Virus record (IMG/VR): IMGVR_UViG_3300050132_000248
Coordinates: 1 to 64,000 of that record
DNA: 64,000 nt
Direction: 5' to 3' (one strand)
Source: a virus
Part shown: positions 17,385 to 24,918 of the stretch, one piece after another
How positions within the stretch are numbered: the stretch's first letter is position 1
Layout of the letters: each line of letters begins with the position of its first letter
Translations under genes and position numbers: made by a program
The notes under the pieces: model-generated
Database searches by the model: none
Seen by the model: the letters and a program-made list of their open reading frames with translations, nothing else
What the model was told of the DNA's origin: nothing

Positions 17385-17608
17385 TATATTTCCTCCTGTT
17401 TTGGTAATTCTGTTAAAGATTCATCTCCAAATTCCACTCTTCTTTCATTCAATTCTTCAAGGGAGTAATATTCTGTTTGTGTGAAATAATGAAATCCACA
17501 ATCAAAACATTCTCCACTAACAGCATCAAAGGGTTTATAATCACCACTACTTATTGTATTTTCACTTCCACAATTTGGGCAAGTGAAACTGTCTGACCAT
17601 CCACTCAT
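17384..17608 (-). CDS. Zinc-ribbon protein, 74 aa
   Basis: FTCPNCGSENT (about 8-18) and SGECFDCGFHYF (about 31-42) give two CxxC pairs, a classic four-Cys zinc ribbon. An acidic tail follows. It shares one base with the ligase start, so the two are coupled. Confidence 0.65.
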   Translation of the reverse strand: MSGWSDSFTCPNCGSENTISSGDYKPFDAVSGECFDCGFHYFTQTEYYSLEELNERRVEFGDESLTELPKQEEI

Positions 17609-17639
17609 AATATTTTCCTTTCTTTTAAATAATCTTCAA

Positions 17640-17816
17640 TTAATTTCTTTTTGCATGAATAGTAGAAATCTCTGCTTCTGGAAATTTCTCTTTAAAGTAT
17701 ATTTTTGCAATATTAGTTGCATTCTCAGCACTATAGGAGGAATAATGATATTCTACAACATAATTACTTCTATTGAGTATATAAGTTATTTCTACTTTAA
17801 ATAAATAAGATTTCAT
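17640..17816 (-). CDS. Hypothetical protein, 58 aa
   Basis: A short beta-rich then helical protein (FKVEITYIL, ENATNIAKIYFKEKFPEAEI). Its ATG overlaps the stop of the homing endonuclease gene as ATGA, so it is translationally coupled to that stop. Before the endonuclease arrived this gene probably followed the primase directly. Confidence 0.6.
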   Translation of the reverse strand: MKSYLFKVEITYILNRSNYVVEYHYSSYSAENATNIAKIYFKEKFPEAEISTIHAKRN

Positions 17817-18661
17817 ATTAATAATCCTTTCTTTTTAAAATGTTCTTCAACTTCCTTCATATTTTTGAAATTTTTGAATTTTTCATATTTTCTTAATAAT
17901 TTTATACAATTATCGTCAGAATAGATATACTCACAGAATCTTAAAACTTCTGATATTCTTGTAATAAACATATACCAAGAATTACTTCTCTTATCTTTCT
18001 TATGATTTGCATTAATATTTAACTCTTTACTTAGAAAGATAGAGAGATCTTTTAAGAACCATTCACTACTTACAATATTTATCATTATTCTATTCTGGGA
18101 AGCATAAATACACTCATCTCCATCTATATATCCCCTAATAAAATGACTTAATTTATCTAAAGGAACCTGTTCCTCTGTAGGAAATTTTAAAATTTGGGAT
18201 TTATTGGCAGTTATACCCTTCCCTTCCAAATCATTTATTAACTTTTCAGAGTTTAGTTCTAAAGAGTAGTAAGCCTTTCCTATATACTTGGTATTTTTGA
18301 TAGGTTTTGATTTACCGTATGCTAATGGTTTTTTTGTCTCTACTTCTTTTCTTAAACTTTCGAGAATATAACTATCCTTTTCTGTTAGAGTTATCTTGCA
18401 GCTATTCTTTTTAGTGTTAATAGAACCATCAGCATATAGAAGTCCCAAGAAATAAGCCTTATTTGGAGTGTTAATATTTTCAAAATACCTGTCATTGAAT
18501 TTGTATCTAAATCTAGTTATCTCTACGTTATTACTTTTTAGATAAAAACCTACAGTAACTGCAGATATATGAAGTTCTTTGGCTATTTCTTTTGTATTTT
18601 TTCTAACTGTTACATAACTGTAGATCATGTAATCAATCATTTCTTGTGTTATTTTCGTCAT
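17813..18661 (-). CDS. LAGLIDADG homing endonuclease ending in a primase-like tail
   Basis: 282 residues. A helix-turn-helix (NTKEIAKELHISAVTVGFYL, about 22-41) is followed by two LAGLIDADG helices, AYFLGLLYADGSI (about 69-81) and FIRGYIDGDECIY (about 172-184), so one chain can form the full nuclease. The last residues, MKEVEEHFKKKGL, repeat the C-terminus of the primase encoded just upstream. The nuclease is thus fused to a copy of the primase gene end. Its likely target is an endonuclease-free primase gene. Confidence 0.8.
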   Translation of the reverse strand: MTKITQEMIDYMIYSYVTVRKNTKEIAKELHISAVTVGFYLKSNNVEITRFRYKFNDRYFENINTPNKAYFLGLLYADGSINTKKNSCKITLTEKDSYILESLRKEVETKKPLAYGKSKPIKNTKYIGKAYYSLELNSEKLINDLEGKGITANKSQILKFPTEEQVPLDKLSHFIRGYIDGDECIYASQNRIMINIVSSEWFLKDLSIFLSKELNINANHKKDKRSNSWYMFITRISEVLRFCEYIYSDDNCIKLLRKYEKFKNFKNMKEVEEHFKKKGLLI

Positions 18662-18722
18662 ATTACTTATATTTTATTTCTGCAAATATAAGTAATTCTA
18701 GTGATTGAAACAAGAAATTATA

Positions 18723-19721
18723 TTAAAATAATCCTTTTTTCTTGAAGTGCTCCTCTACCTCTTTCATGCTCTTAGCTCCCCAACTTGCAAAATCCTTACA
18801 ACATTCAGTTAATAATTGATCAGGAGGATTAATATGTTTCCATTTGAATGTATCTGTTATTATATAACTTGCTGATTTTCCAACAGGATCACTATCACCT
18901 CCATAAAAGACAAGAATAGAATTATTGTTTATATAGTCTACTGTCTCCTGAGAGAAAGCTGCTAATGATTCATTTTGCACATGACAGACATAAGAGTAGA
19001 TTTTTCTGCAAACAACCTGATCCTTAAGTGATTTAGCGATAAGAGTATTATGATTCTTATCCAAGTTCTCTAATCCTCCCGCTAAACTTAAGGGAACATT
19101 AGAAAGCCATTTGGTTTTCTTACTATTGTGAGGTCGATAAAGTTTCCAATATCTTCCCTGATAAAGATAACCAAACCTCAATTCAGTTTCCTTTAAAGGA
19201 AATCTCTTTCTATTGAGAAACAGTTTATCAATAGAATAGATGTGATTATCTCTCAGATCCTGTAGGTCTATATGATAAGAATTCCAATAGGATAGCTCTT
19301 CATTTGTAAACTTACGAGTAACAACTTGAATCATTACTGAATGTTTCTCTTTATCTTCCTCTGGCTGCTTATATTCAGAAACTATTCTCTTATATTCTCC
19401 TACATTTGAAACATCAGATATTCCCAAGCCAAACTCTTTATCAATTATTCTCAAAGCCTCATTATATGAGCATGCATGGAGTGCCTTTATAAAATCAAAT
19501 GCATCTCCCGAGAGAGAAAGACTAAAATCAATAAATGTTAGATGACCATTCTTATTACCGATAAGAAAGCTTGGATTCTGGTCTGGATGTAGGGGTGAGT
19601 TTGTAGCTTCATTAATCCTCCAATTTATATTTGGCATGAAATGTCTGAATATATCAAAAGGAGTGATCATTTTAAGAATATTCTCTGCTGTTAGTTCTAT
19701 TTTAACTTTTCCTTTTATCAT
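18723..19721 (-). CDS. DnaG-type primase with TOPRIM domain
   Basis: 332 residues from the ATG at 19721. The N-terminal part SPLHPDQNPSF then SLSGDAFDFIKAL matches DnaG, but the zinc ligands of CPxH and CFGC are Ser and Asp/Ser, so no zinc can bind. The TOPRIM strand NSILVFYGGDSDPVGKSA lies near residue 280, and other DnaG-like blocks lie between. It would make primers for the family B polymerase. The longer frame runs into the preceding gene. Confidence 0.75.
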   Translation of the reverse strand: MIKGKVKIELTAENILKMITPFDIFRHFMPNINWRINEATNSPLHPDQNPSFLIGNKNGHLTFIDFSLSLSGDAFDFIKALHACSYNEALRIIDKEFGLGISDVSNVGEYKRIVSEYKQPEEDKEKHSVMIQVVTRKFTNEELSYWNSYHIDLQDLRDNHIYSIDKLFLNRKRFPLKETELRFGYLYQGRYWKLYRPHNSKKTKWLSNVPLSLAGGLENLDKNHNTLIAKSLKDQVVCRKIYSYVCHVQNESLAAFSQETVDYINNNSILVFYGGDSDPVGKSASYIITDTFKWKHINPPDQLLTECCKDFASWGAKSMKEVEEHFKKKGLF

Positions 19722-20112
19722 TATTGTACCATTTAATGAATTCAACTACTGCAACCCATGTAGCTTCGATCTTTGAGGATATTTTACTTGAGGAAGGATT
19801 AATAGTACATCTTATTTCTCCACCAAGACAATCTTTAATTGTACAATTCCAATTATCAATTATAACAGCATGACCATAAAAGTCTCTATATGAAACATTA
19901 GTATTCTCTATCTTTTCTACAACAGGCATTAACCAATTCCAATCTTTATGATAATTCAAACTTGTGGTATAACCAACTCCTTTTTCATTTATCCATCTCG
20001 ATGGTGCAAAATATTCACCATGAGAATCTGTTCCATGACTTGCTCTTGCAAATTTCATTCCTATGAATTTTGCAATTAGTTCATTTCCTTTCTTTGCATC
20101 TTTAGCTTTCAT
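19702..20112 (-). CDS. Hypothetical protein, tandem paralogue of 20102-20587
   Basis: 136 residues. It shares GNxLIAKF at the start, W-[DN]-WL-x-x-V-x-EKIE in the middle and W-x-x-VVEFIKWY at the end with the next gene. I chose the ATG that overlaps the upstream stop; a second ATG lies two codons before it. I have seen this family repeated in other phages of Bacteroidota but know no function. Confidence 0.6.
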   Translation of the reverse strand: MKAKDAKKGNELIAKFIGMKFARASHGTDSHGEYFAPSRWINEKGVGYTTSLNYHKDWNWLMPVVEKIENTNVSYRDFYGHAVIIDNWNCTIKDCLGGEIRCTINPSSSKISSKIEATWVAVVEFIKWYNNDKRKS

Positions 20113-20587
20113 GTTCATACCATTTAATAAATTCAACCACTGTAAGCCATACACATTCTATTTTTGTAGAAGGTCTCCATGTTCCCATTTCATAATTTAC
20201 TTTACCTCCTTCAGTTATCATTTCTTTAGAATAAGGTTTAGAACTTTCAAATTTCAATAAAGGTTTATGATTATGAACAATAATACCACAATAGTTCTCA
20301 AATCCAATAACTACTCCAATAGAATGATTATTAATCTTTGTTTGTTCAATCTTCTCAATAACCCTAAGAAGCCAATCCCACGAAGAATGAAACTCTAATT
20401 GATCAAAAGAAAATTGATGATCATCTTTATCATCTTCATGAGGATTATAATTTGTCTTATCTGGAATATCAAATCCCTCTATACATTGATGATAGCCATA
20501 TTCATCTTCATAATGAGGAAAACCATTTTTATATTCCAGAAATTTAGCAATTAAAACATTCCCTTCTATTCTTTCTTTATTTGTCAT
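20102..20587 (-). CDS. Hypothetical protein, tandem paralogue of 19702-20112
   Basis: 161 residues from MTNKERIEG. It has GNVLIAKFLEY at the start, SSWDWLLRVIEKIEQT in the middle and VWLTVVEFIKWY at the end, as in its neighbour. The longer frame would begin inside the terminator at 20611-20645, which decides for this start. The function is unknown. Confidence 0.6.
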   Translation of the reverse strand: MTNKERIEGNVLIAKFLEYKNGFPHYEDEYGYHQCIEGFDIPDKTNYNPHEDDKDDHQFSFDQLEFHSSWDWLLRVIEKIEQTKINNHSIGVVIGFENYCGIIVHNHKPLLKFESSKPYSKEMITEGGKVNYEMGTWRPSTKIECVWLTVVEFIKWYEHES

Positions 20588-20610
20588 ATATATGGAGTTA
20601 TTAATGATAT

Positions 20611-20645
20611 AAAAAAGAGGTCTACTATTTCTAATAGGCCTCTTT
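20611..20645 (-). terminator. Intrinsic terminator after the SSB-like gene
   Basis: On the minus strand, AAAGAGGCCTATTA, GAAA loop and TAGTAGACCTCTTT form a near-perfect stem followed by TTT more. It lies 15 bases after the stop of the 20660-21538 gene. It separates that gene from the primase group. Confidence 0.75.
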
Positions 20646-20659
20646 AACAATTTAAAGAT

Positions 20660-21538
20660 TTAATATTCCGAAGAAGCAGGATCTATCACTTTATCACTGC
20701 TCGTAATGAATTTACTTGGATCAAATTCTTCCAAATCTTTTAATACATATGCATCCCGGCAACCATATTCACCAACAACCTTCAGGACAAATTTCTCATA
20801 AGCTTTCTGATCCTTTGGTTTCTTTGCAGAAATTTTTGCAATGACATCTGGATTTGAATAATCAACAAGTCTAAAGTTCTTAATTGCATAAGGTGGCAAG
20901 AAAGCCTTGTTATAGATCCCTTGATATTCCTTCTTTTCTATTTCTCCTGTTTCAGTATTTGCTTTCTCACGAGTGATTACAGTAGCAAGAACACCAACAT
21001 TACCAGCATATTCTCCACCAATCTGTTCTGACAACTCTTTAACATTGCCTTTCATAAGTTTCTTGAAGTCAATACTTAAATCAGCTTCTGCTTTACGAGT
21101 GTCAATATTTATCCATGTACGCAGGAATTCATATAATTCTTCTTCTCCTGTATTAGCTTTGCGATAAGGATATTTCTTAAACCAATCAGGAAGATTATTC
21201 TCACCATCAGCCCATGTGGTACTACCAATATTGTTAATATATTGTATTTTGGTACCTTCTTTATTCTCTCTGATTTTATCTTCAAGATAGAAACTAACAG
21301 GAGCTTGAAATATTTCACCTGGTGTTTTTATATCCTTCAGCCAGAAGTTCAGCCTTAAATATGTATTTCCCTCCTTGCTTTCTCCAAGATATTCAGTTGC
21401 CTTACTTTCTTCAGGCAGCGTTATTCCTAACACCTCAGAATACTCTTCAATAGAAGGATTAATAATTACTACGGAACCCTCAAAAATTCCTACAGATTTG
21501 CTAAAATCTTTAGCTTCACGCTTATTTCCTTGTATCAT
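20660..21538 (-). CDS. Putative ssDNA-binding or replication accessory protein
   Basis: 292 residues, not firmly recognised. The order of strands around FQAPVSFYLED and YINNIGSTTWAD and the position between primase and recombination ATPase fit the place where crAss-like phages carry an SSB-like protein. No acidic GDDDIPF-like tail is seen; it ends DPASSEY. Its own terminator suggests strong expression. The SSB call rests mainly on context. Confidence 0.45.
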   Translation of the reverse strand: MIQGNKREAKDFSKSVGIFEGSVVIINPSIEEYSEVLGITLPEESKATEYLGESKEGNTYLRLNFWLKDIKTPGEIFQAPVSFYLEDKIRENKEGTKIQYINNIGSTTWADGENNLPDWFKKYPYRKANTGEEELYEFLRTWINIDTRKAEADLSIDFKKLMKGNVKELSEQIGGEYAGNVGVLATVITREKANTETGEIEKKEYQGIYNKAFLPPYAIKNFRLVDYSNPDVIAKISAKKPKDQKAYEKFVLKVVGEYGCRDAYVLKDLEEFDPSKFITSSDKVIDPASSEY

Positions 21539-21550
21539 GATTTATAGTTT

Positions 21551-21895
21551 TTAGTTATTAGTTTCTTTTATTTTATAAGATATCTTTTGAATTTCTTCCA
21601 TTTCATAGAAATGTATAGTGATAAAACAATCCTCAACTTCTGACTCTTCTGACTCTTCTGAAAATAGATTGGTAATTAGTCTTATGCCAAGAAATCTATC
21701 ATAAATTCCTATTACTGTTGTGATTAGTTCATACCATCCATGAGCATCAGGATTCAAATAATCCTCAAGCAACTTCCAATTGCCCTCGAAATACTCCTTC
21801 CATATATCATCAGGAATATTCTCTTCCCAGCTCATTGATTTCTGAAGGATTTTTAAATCATTCAGCTTTTTCAATAATTCATCAAATTTTTCCAT
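21551..21895 (-). CDS. Hypothetical acidic protein, 114 aa
   Basis: Not recognised. A helical protein with an acidic EESEESEVEDC stretch near 87-97. It lies one base downstream of the Sak4-like ATPase gene and 12 bases upstream of the SSB-like gene. Confidence 0.55.
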   Translation of the reverse strand: MEKFDELLKKLNDLKILQKSMSWEENIPDDIWKEYFEGNWKLLEDYLNPDAHGWYELITTVIGIYDRFLGIRLITNLFSEESEESEVEDCFITIHFYEMEEIQKISYKIKETNN

Positions 21896-21896
21896 A

Positions 21897-22562
21897 TCAC
21901 TTATAATATTCGTTTACAGTAGTTATTACATCTTTCATATTATTAGGAATCTTCAATTCGTTAAACATTCCCGTTGGTGATTTAGCTGGATACTTTTTAT
22001 ATCTATTTGTAGCAAACCAATAATCTGTCTTTTCACCCTTAGTTTCTACGATAGCATATAGTACAACAGTAAAAAGTCCTTCTAATTTAATCTGAGAATC
22101 TATGAGTTTCCCCGCAGTCTTCATCTTGTAGGTAGTAATTTCTCCACTATCATCAACTTCTTCCAAATGAGAGATATAGATAACAATTAAATCATCTCTA
22201 AGCTTCTTTGCAGTCTTAATGAGGTTAACCATTTGCTGAGCCATTACAGAGAATTTAGTATATCCTACTTCAGTGGCTTTTGCTACTAAGTTGAATCCCA
22301 TAATGTAATTGGCATCCTCAATGATTATATTCTTTATCTGGGGAGCTGTATCTGATAAAGTTTGAAGAAGTCTTTGAATCTCAGTAGCATCTTCTACTGT
22401 CTTATAATTTTTGTTATCTCTATTATATATTGCAGAACTCCCTTTAAATGGTAACTCTTTATCTGCTACATTGATAATATATGTTTCCTTGTGATCCAAG
22501 AATTGGATACTGTGGGATTTTCCGCTTCCGGTATCACCTACTAATGCAATTAGTTTGCTCAT
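21897..22562 (-). CDS. RecA-like P-loop ATPase (AAA_24, Sak4-like)
   Basis: 221 residues. Walker A LVGDTGSGKSHS lies near residues 7-18. IKNIIIEDANYIMG (about 77-90) is the Walker B strand and VIYISHLEE (about 126-134) the sensor strand. Size and motif order match the AAA_24 group, which includes the Sak4 recombination proteins. With the neighbouring SSB-like gene it probably supports single-strand annealing. Confidence 0.7.
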   Translation of the reverse strand: MSKLIALVGDTGSGKSHSIQFLDHKETYIINVADKELPFKGSSAIYNRDNKNYKTVEDATEIQRLLQTLSDTAPQIKNIIIEDANYIMGFNLVAKATEVGYTKFSVMAQQMVNLIKTAKKLRDDLIVIYISHLEEVDDSGEITTYKMKTAGKLIDSQIKLEGLFTVVLYAIVETKGEKTDYWFATNRYKKYPAKSPTGMFNELKIPNNMKDVITTVNEYYK

Positions 22563-22611
22563 ATTTATTTATATTTAGTTGATTATTTGTTGTTTCACTC
22601 TGTAAAATTAA

Positions 22612-22800
22612 TCAAATTTCTTCAGACTTCAAAACTTTTTCTTTAGTTTGTATTACATCAGGGTTAGCTTTAATTTCTTCATATCGCTTCTCAATTTCAT
22701 CCTTATCATAGCTTCCAACTATGAATTCTCCATCTATAGTTATTCTATACCAAGGATAAGGATTATTAAATTTGTGTTCTTCTGTTAGTTCTATTTTCAT
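22612..22800 (-). CDS. Hypothetical protein, 62 aa
   Basis: Not recognised. A short charged protein with WYRITIDGEFIVGSYD, a likely beta hairpin, then a helical tail. It overlaps the next upstream gene by 4 bases. Confidence 0.5.
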   Translation of the reverse strand: MKIELTEEHKFNNPYPWYRITIDGEFIVGSYDKDEIEKRYEEIKANPDVIQTKEKVLKSEEI

Positions 22801-23036
22801 GATTTATAGTTTATTAGTTTTACAAAACCTTTGCTTAATTTTATACAGAATTCTTCTTCTATCTTAGATTCAATTTCATTTCTTAACTTATTCCTTGAAT
22901 ATTCAATTATAGCCAGAATTAATTTTCCAGGGACTTGTGCATTATTAAGAAAAGGAACTTGAATAATCTTATCTTCAATATTCTCTTCTTCAAAGAATTT
23001 CTCTAATTCTTCAAGTGTTTTTTTACTTAGTTCCAT
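22797..23036 (-). CDS. Hypothetical protein, 79 aa
   Basis: Not recognised. An acidic helical N-terminus (LEELEKFFEEENIED) then a second helix with basic and acidic residues. The gene begins one base after the helicase stop. Confidence 0.5.
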   Translation of the reverse strand: MELSKKTLEELEKFFEEENIEDKIIQVPFLNNAQVPGKLILAIIEYSRNKLRNEIESKIEEEFCIKLSKGFVKLINYKS

Positions 23037-23037
23037 A

Positions 23038-24108
23038 TCATAAATATTTGATTTTAGATTTGTTGAACAGTTCTAGTGATTTATGCAACCATGCAGATTC
23101 TGTGGGTTCTGTTGAGGATAAAATAGTAATCTTTGCAACCTTCTCTGCATTGTCATAATCAAAATTCATACAACGATTTATTTTTTGTGTCATATTCTGA
23201 CTATTACTATCAAAAAAGTTAATGATCACTCTGCTTAGATTTAGATATGTGGTACCAGTGTTTCCGATTTTACAGACAGCTAACTGTTTAATATCTCCCT
23301 TGACAAAATCCTCAAATAGATTCTTCTCTGTGGATTTACTATGATAGGATGGAATCCCCAAAGAATCCGCTATTTTGATAACTCCACAGAAAGTTAATAC
23401 TCTTTGATTCTCATACTCCTTTAGAAGAGAAATAGTTTTATTCTTCTTTGCAAGACTGTTTTGAATAATTCTCATTCTCTGTAGTCTTAAAAAGAATGTA
23501 TCCTTTCCCTCTTTAACAAGTTTATTAATCACCCATGAGACATTATCAAATTTCTGTTTCTCTGTTTTGCCATTGTACAGCTTCACTTTATTATCTAAAG
23601 GAACAGAAACAACACTAATTTCATAATTCGCTATAATACCCTCTTCAATTGCTTGCTCTATGGAATATTCAGCAATAACATTAAGACCAAGAACATCTTT
23701 TATAGTTTTCCTTGTATCTTTAGCCAATGTGCCAGTTAATGCAAGACAGATTTTGTTCAGTTTAAGAAGTTCATAACATGTAATTAGTTGCTGCTCACTA
23801 AGAAGGTGCACCTCATCAATTATTACAATATCATAACTTGCATCCTTATATTTATGTAAAGAAAGATGAGTTGTAAATGTAACATTGGGATTGATATAAT
23901 TCATTATTTCAAATTCATCAATCCAAGACTGCCTTATTTTCCCATCAGGATATGCAATTAATACAGAAGGCTGTGGATTGAAAGTGTTTAGTATAAGGAC
24001 ACCAATCCTGCTCTTACCTGTCCTTGGAGCTGCTAAAATGATCCCAAACTTTTCACTTTCAATCCACTTATCACATAATTCTTGCTGTCGTTGATCACGT
24101 AGACTCAT
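23038..24108 (-). CDS. SF2 helicase
   Basis: 356 residues from MSLRDQRQQ. Motif I is LAAPRTGKSRIG (about 25-36), motif II VIIDEVHLLS (about 94-103), motif III LALTGTLA and motif VI near NMTQKINRCMNF (about 310-321). It is shorter than most SNF2 or RecG helicases, so it is a minimal two-domain motor. It probably acts at recombination or replication forks. The longer frame starts inside the upstream gene. Confidence 0.75.
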   Translation of the reverse strand: MSLRDQRQQELCDKWIESEKFGIILAAPRTGKSRIGVLILNTFNPQPSVLIAYPDGKIRQSWIDEFEIMNYINPNVTFTTHLSLHKYKDASYDIVIIDEVHLLSEQQLITCYELLKLNKICLALTGTLAKDTRKTIKDVLGLNVIAEYSIEQAIEEGIIANYEISVVSVPLDNKVKLYNGKTEKQKFDNVSWVINKLVKEGKDTFFLRLQRMRIIQNSLAKKNKTISLLKEYENQRVLTFCGVIKIADSLGIPSYHSKSTEKNLFEDFVKGDIKQLAVCKIGNTGTTYLNLSRVIINFFDSNSQNMTQKINRCMNFDYDNAEKVAKITILSSTEPTESAWLHKSLELFNKSKIKYL

Positions 24109-24382
24109 TCTTCTTCTTTTTATATTCTTCAAACCATGCCTTAAATAAGAAATAAGGATCTTTACCATCATTTAATGTAGTAAAGGCAAAGACCTGTCCA
24201 GCAATGTTTAACACTTCTTCTTCAGAATACATTCCTTGTGTATGGAAATCTTTAGCACTCTGTGATTTAGCTCCTGTAATAAAAGCAATATGCATAAAAG
24301 CATCATAAGATTTAGTATTACCAGGAATAGCACATTGTCCATATACATATTCTTTAGCAGCTTCTTCTATTGTCTGTTTCAT
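24095..24382 (-). CDS. Hypothetical protein, 95 aa
   Basis: Not recognised. A helical protein with EAAKEYVYGQCAIP near the start and LFKAWFEEYKKKKNEST at the end, a pattern I recall from small phage proteins without known role. It overlaps both neighbours by 4 to 14 bases. Confidence 0.6.
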   Translation of the reverse strand: MKQTIEEAAKEYVYGQCAIPGNTKSYDAFMHIAFITGAKSQSAKDFHTQGMYSEEEVLNIAGQVFAFTTLNDGKDPYFLFKAWFEEYKKKKNEST

Positions 24383-24603
24383 GATGTTGAAATTAGAAGT
24401 TTATACTCAAATTGAGGAGGAAATGAATCTATTGGTTCTCCATCTTCCATATCACATAAATCATATTCATTATCACCAATTACTACAGTAGAAGGTCCTC
24501 CTCTTGAAGGATTATAGTAGATTTGTAATTCATCTAATAACTCTACTGCCTTACGAAGTTTAATCATATCTGGGTGATTATCAGTTAGTTTTTGTCTTTT
24601 CAT
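24379..24603 (-). CDS. Hypothetical protein, 74 aa
   Basis: Not recognised. A helix (MIKLRKAVELLDELQIYY) is followed by a Gly/Asp-rich beta part. It overlaps neighbours on both sides, as expected for a compact operon. Confidence 0.55.
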   Translation of the reverse strand: MKRQKLTDNHPDMIKLRKAVELLDELQIYYNPSRGGPSTVVIGDNEYDLCDMEDGEPIDSFPPQFEYKLLISTS

Positions 24604-24916
24604 ACCATTTTTGTTTTAAAGCTTCATCAAACATTTCAATTAATTCATCAACCAAATCTTCATTATTCTCAAGATAGTGCCACACTTCTTTGAATTCTAA
24701 TTCATCTTCATGTGTACATGTTCTATCTTTCCATCTATGGAGAAAAGGATAAAATGTATCAAAGAGATAGGTATCATTATCCCAAGCTAAATGTTGATCT
24801 GAATAGTCTTCTTCATGAAGCTCATAAAATTCAAGCCACGTAAGTCTATCACCTGTTGTAAAGCTGGAGAGTTCTATTTCTCCTAACATTGTGTGTAAAG
24901 TTGTTGTCTGAAACAT
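24581..24916 (-). CDS. Hypothetical acidic protein, 111 aa
   Basis: Not recognised. It is very acidic and rich in Trp, Tyr and His. It lies two bases downstream of the DnaB-type helicase gene and overlaps the next gene by 23 bases. Confidence 0.55.
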   Translation of the reverse strand: MFQTTTLHTMLGEIELSSFTTGDRLTWLEFYELHEEDYSDQHLAWDNDTYLFDTFYPFLHRWKDRTCTHEDELEFKEVWHYLENNEDLVDELIEMFDEALKQKWYEKTKTN

Positions 24917-24918
24917 AA

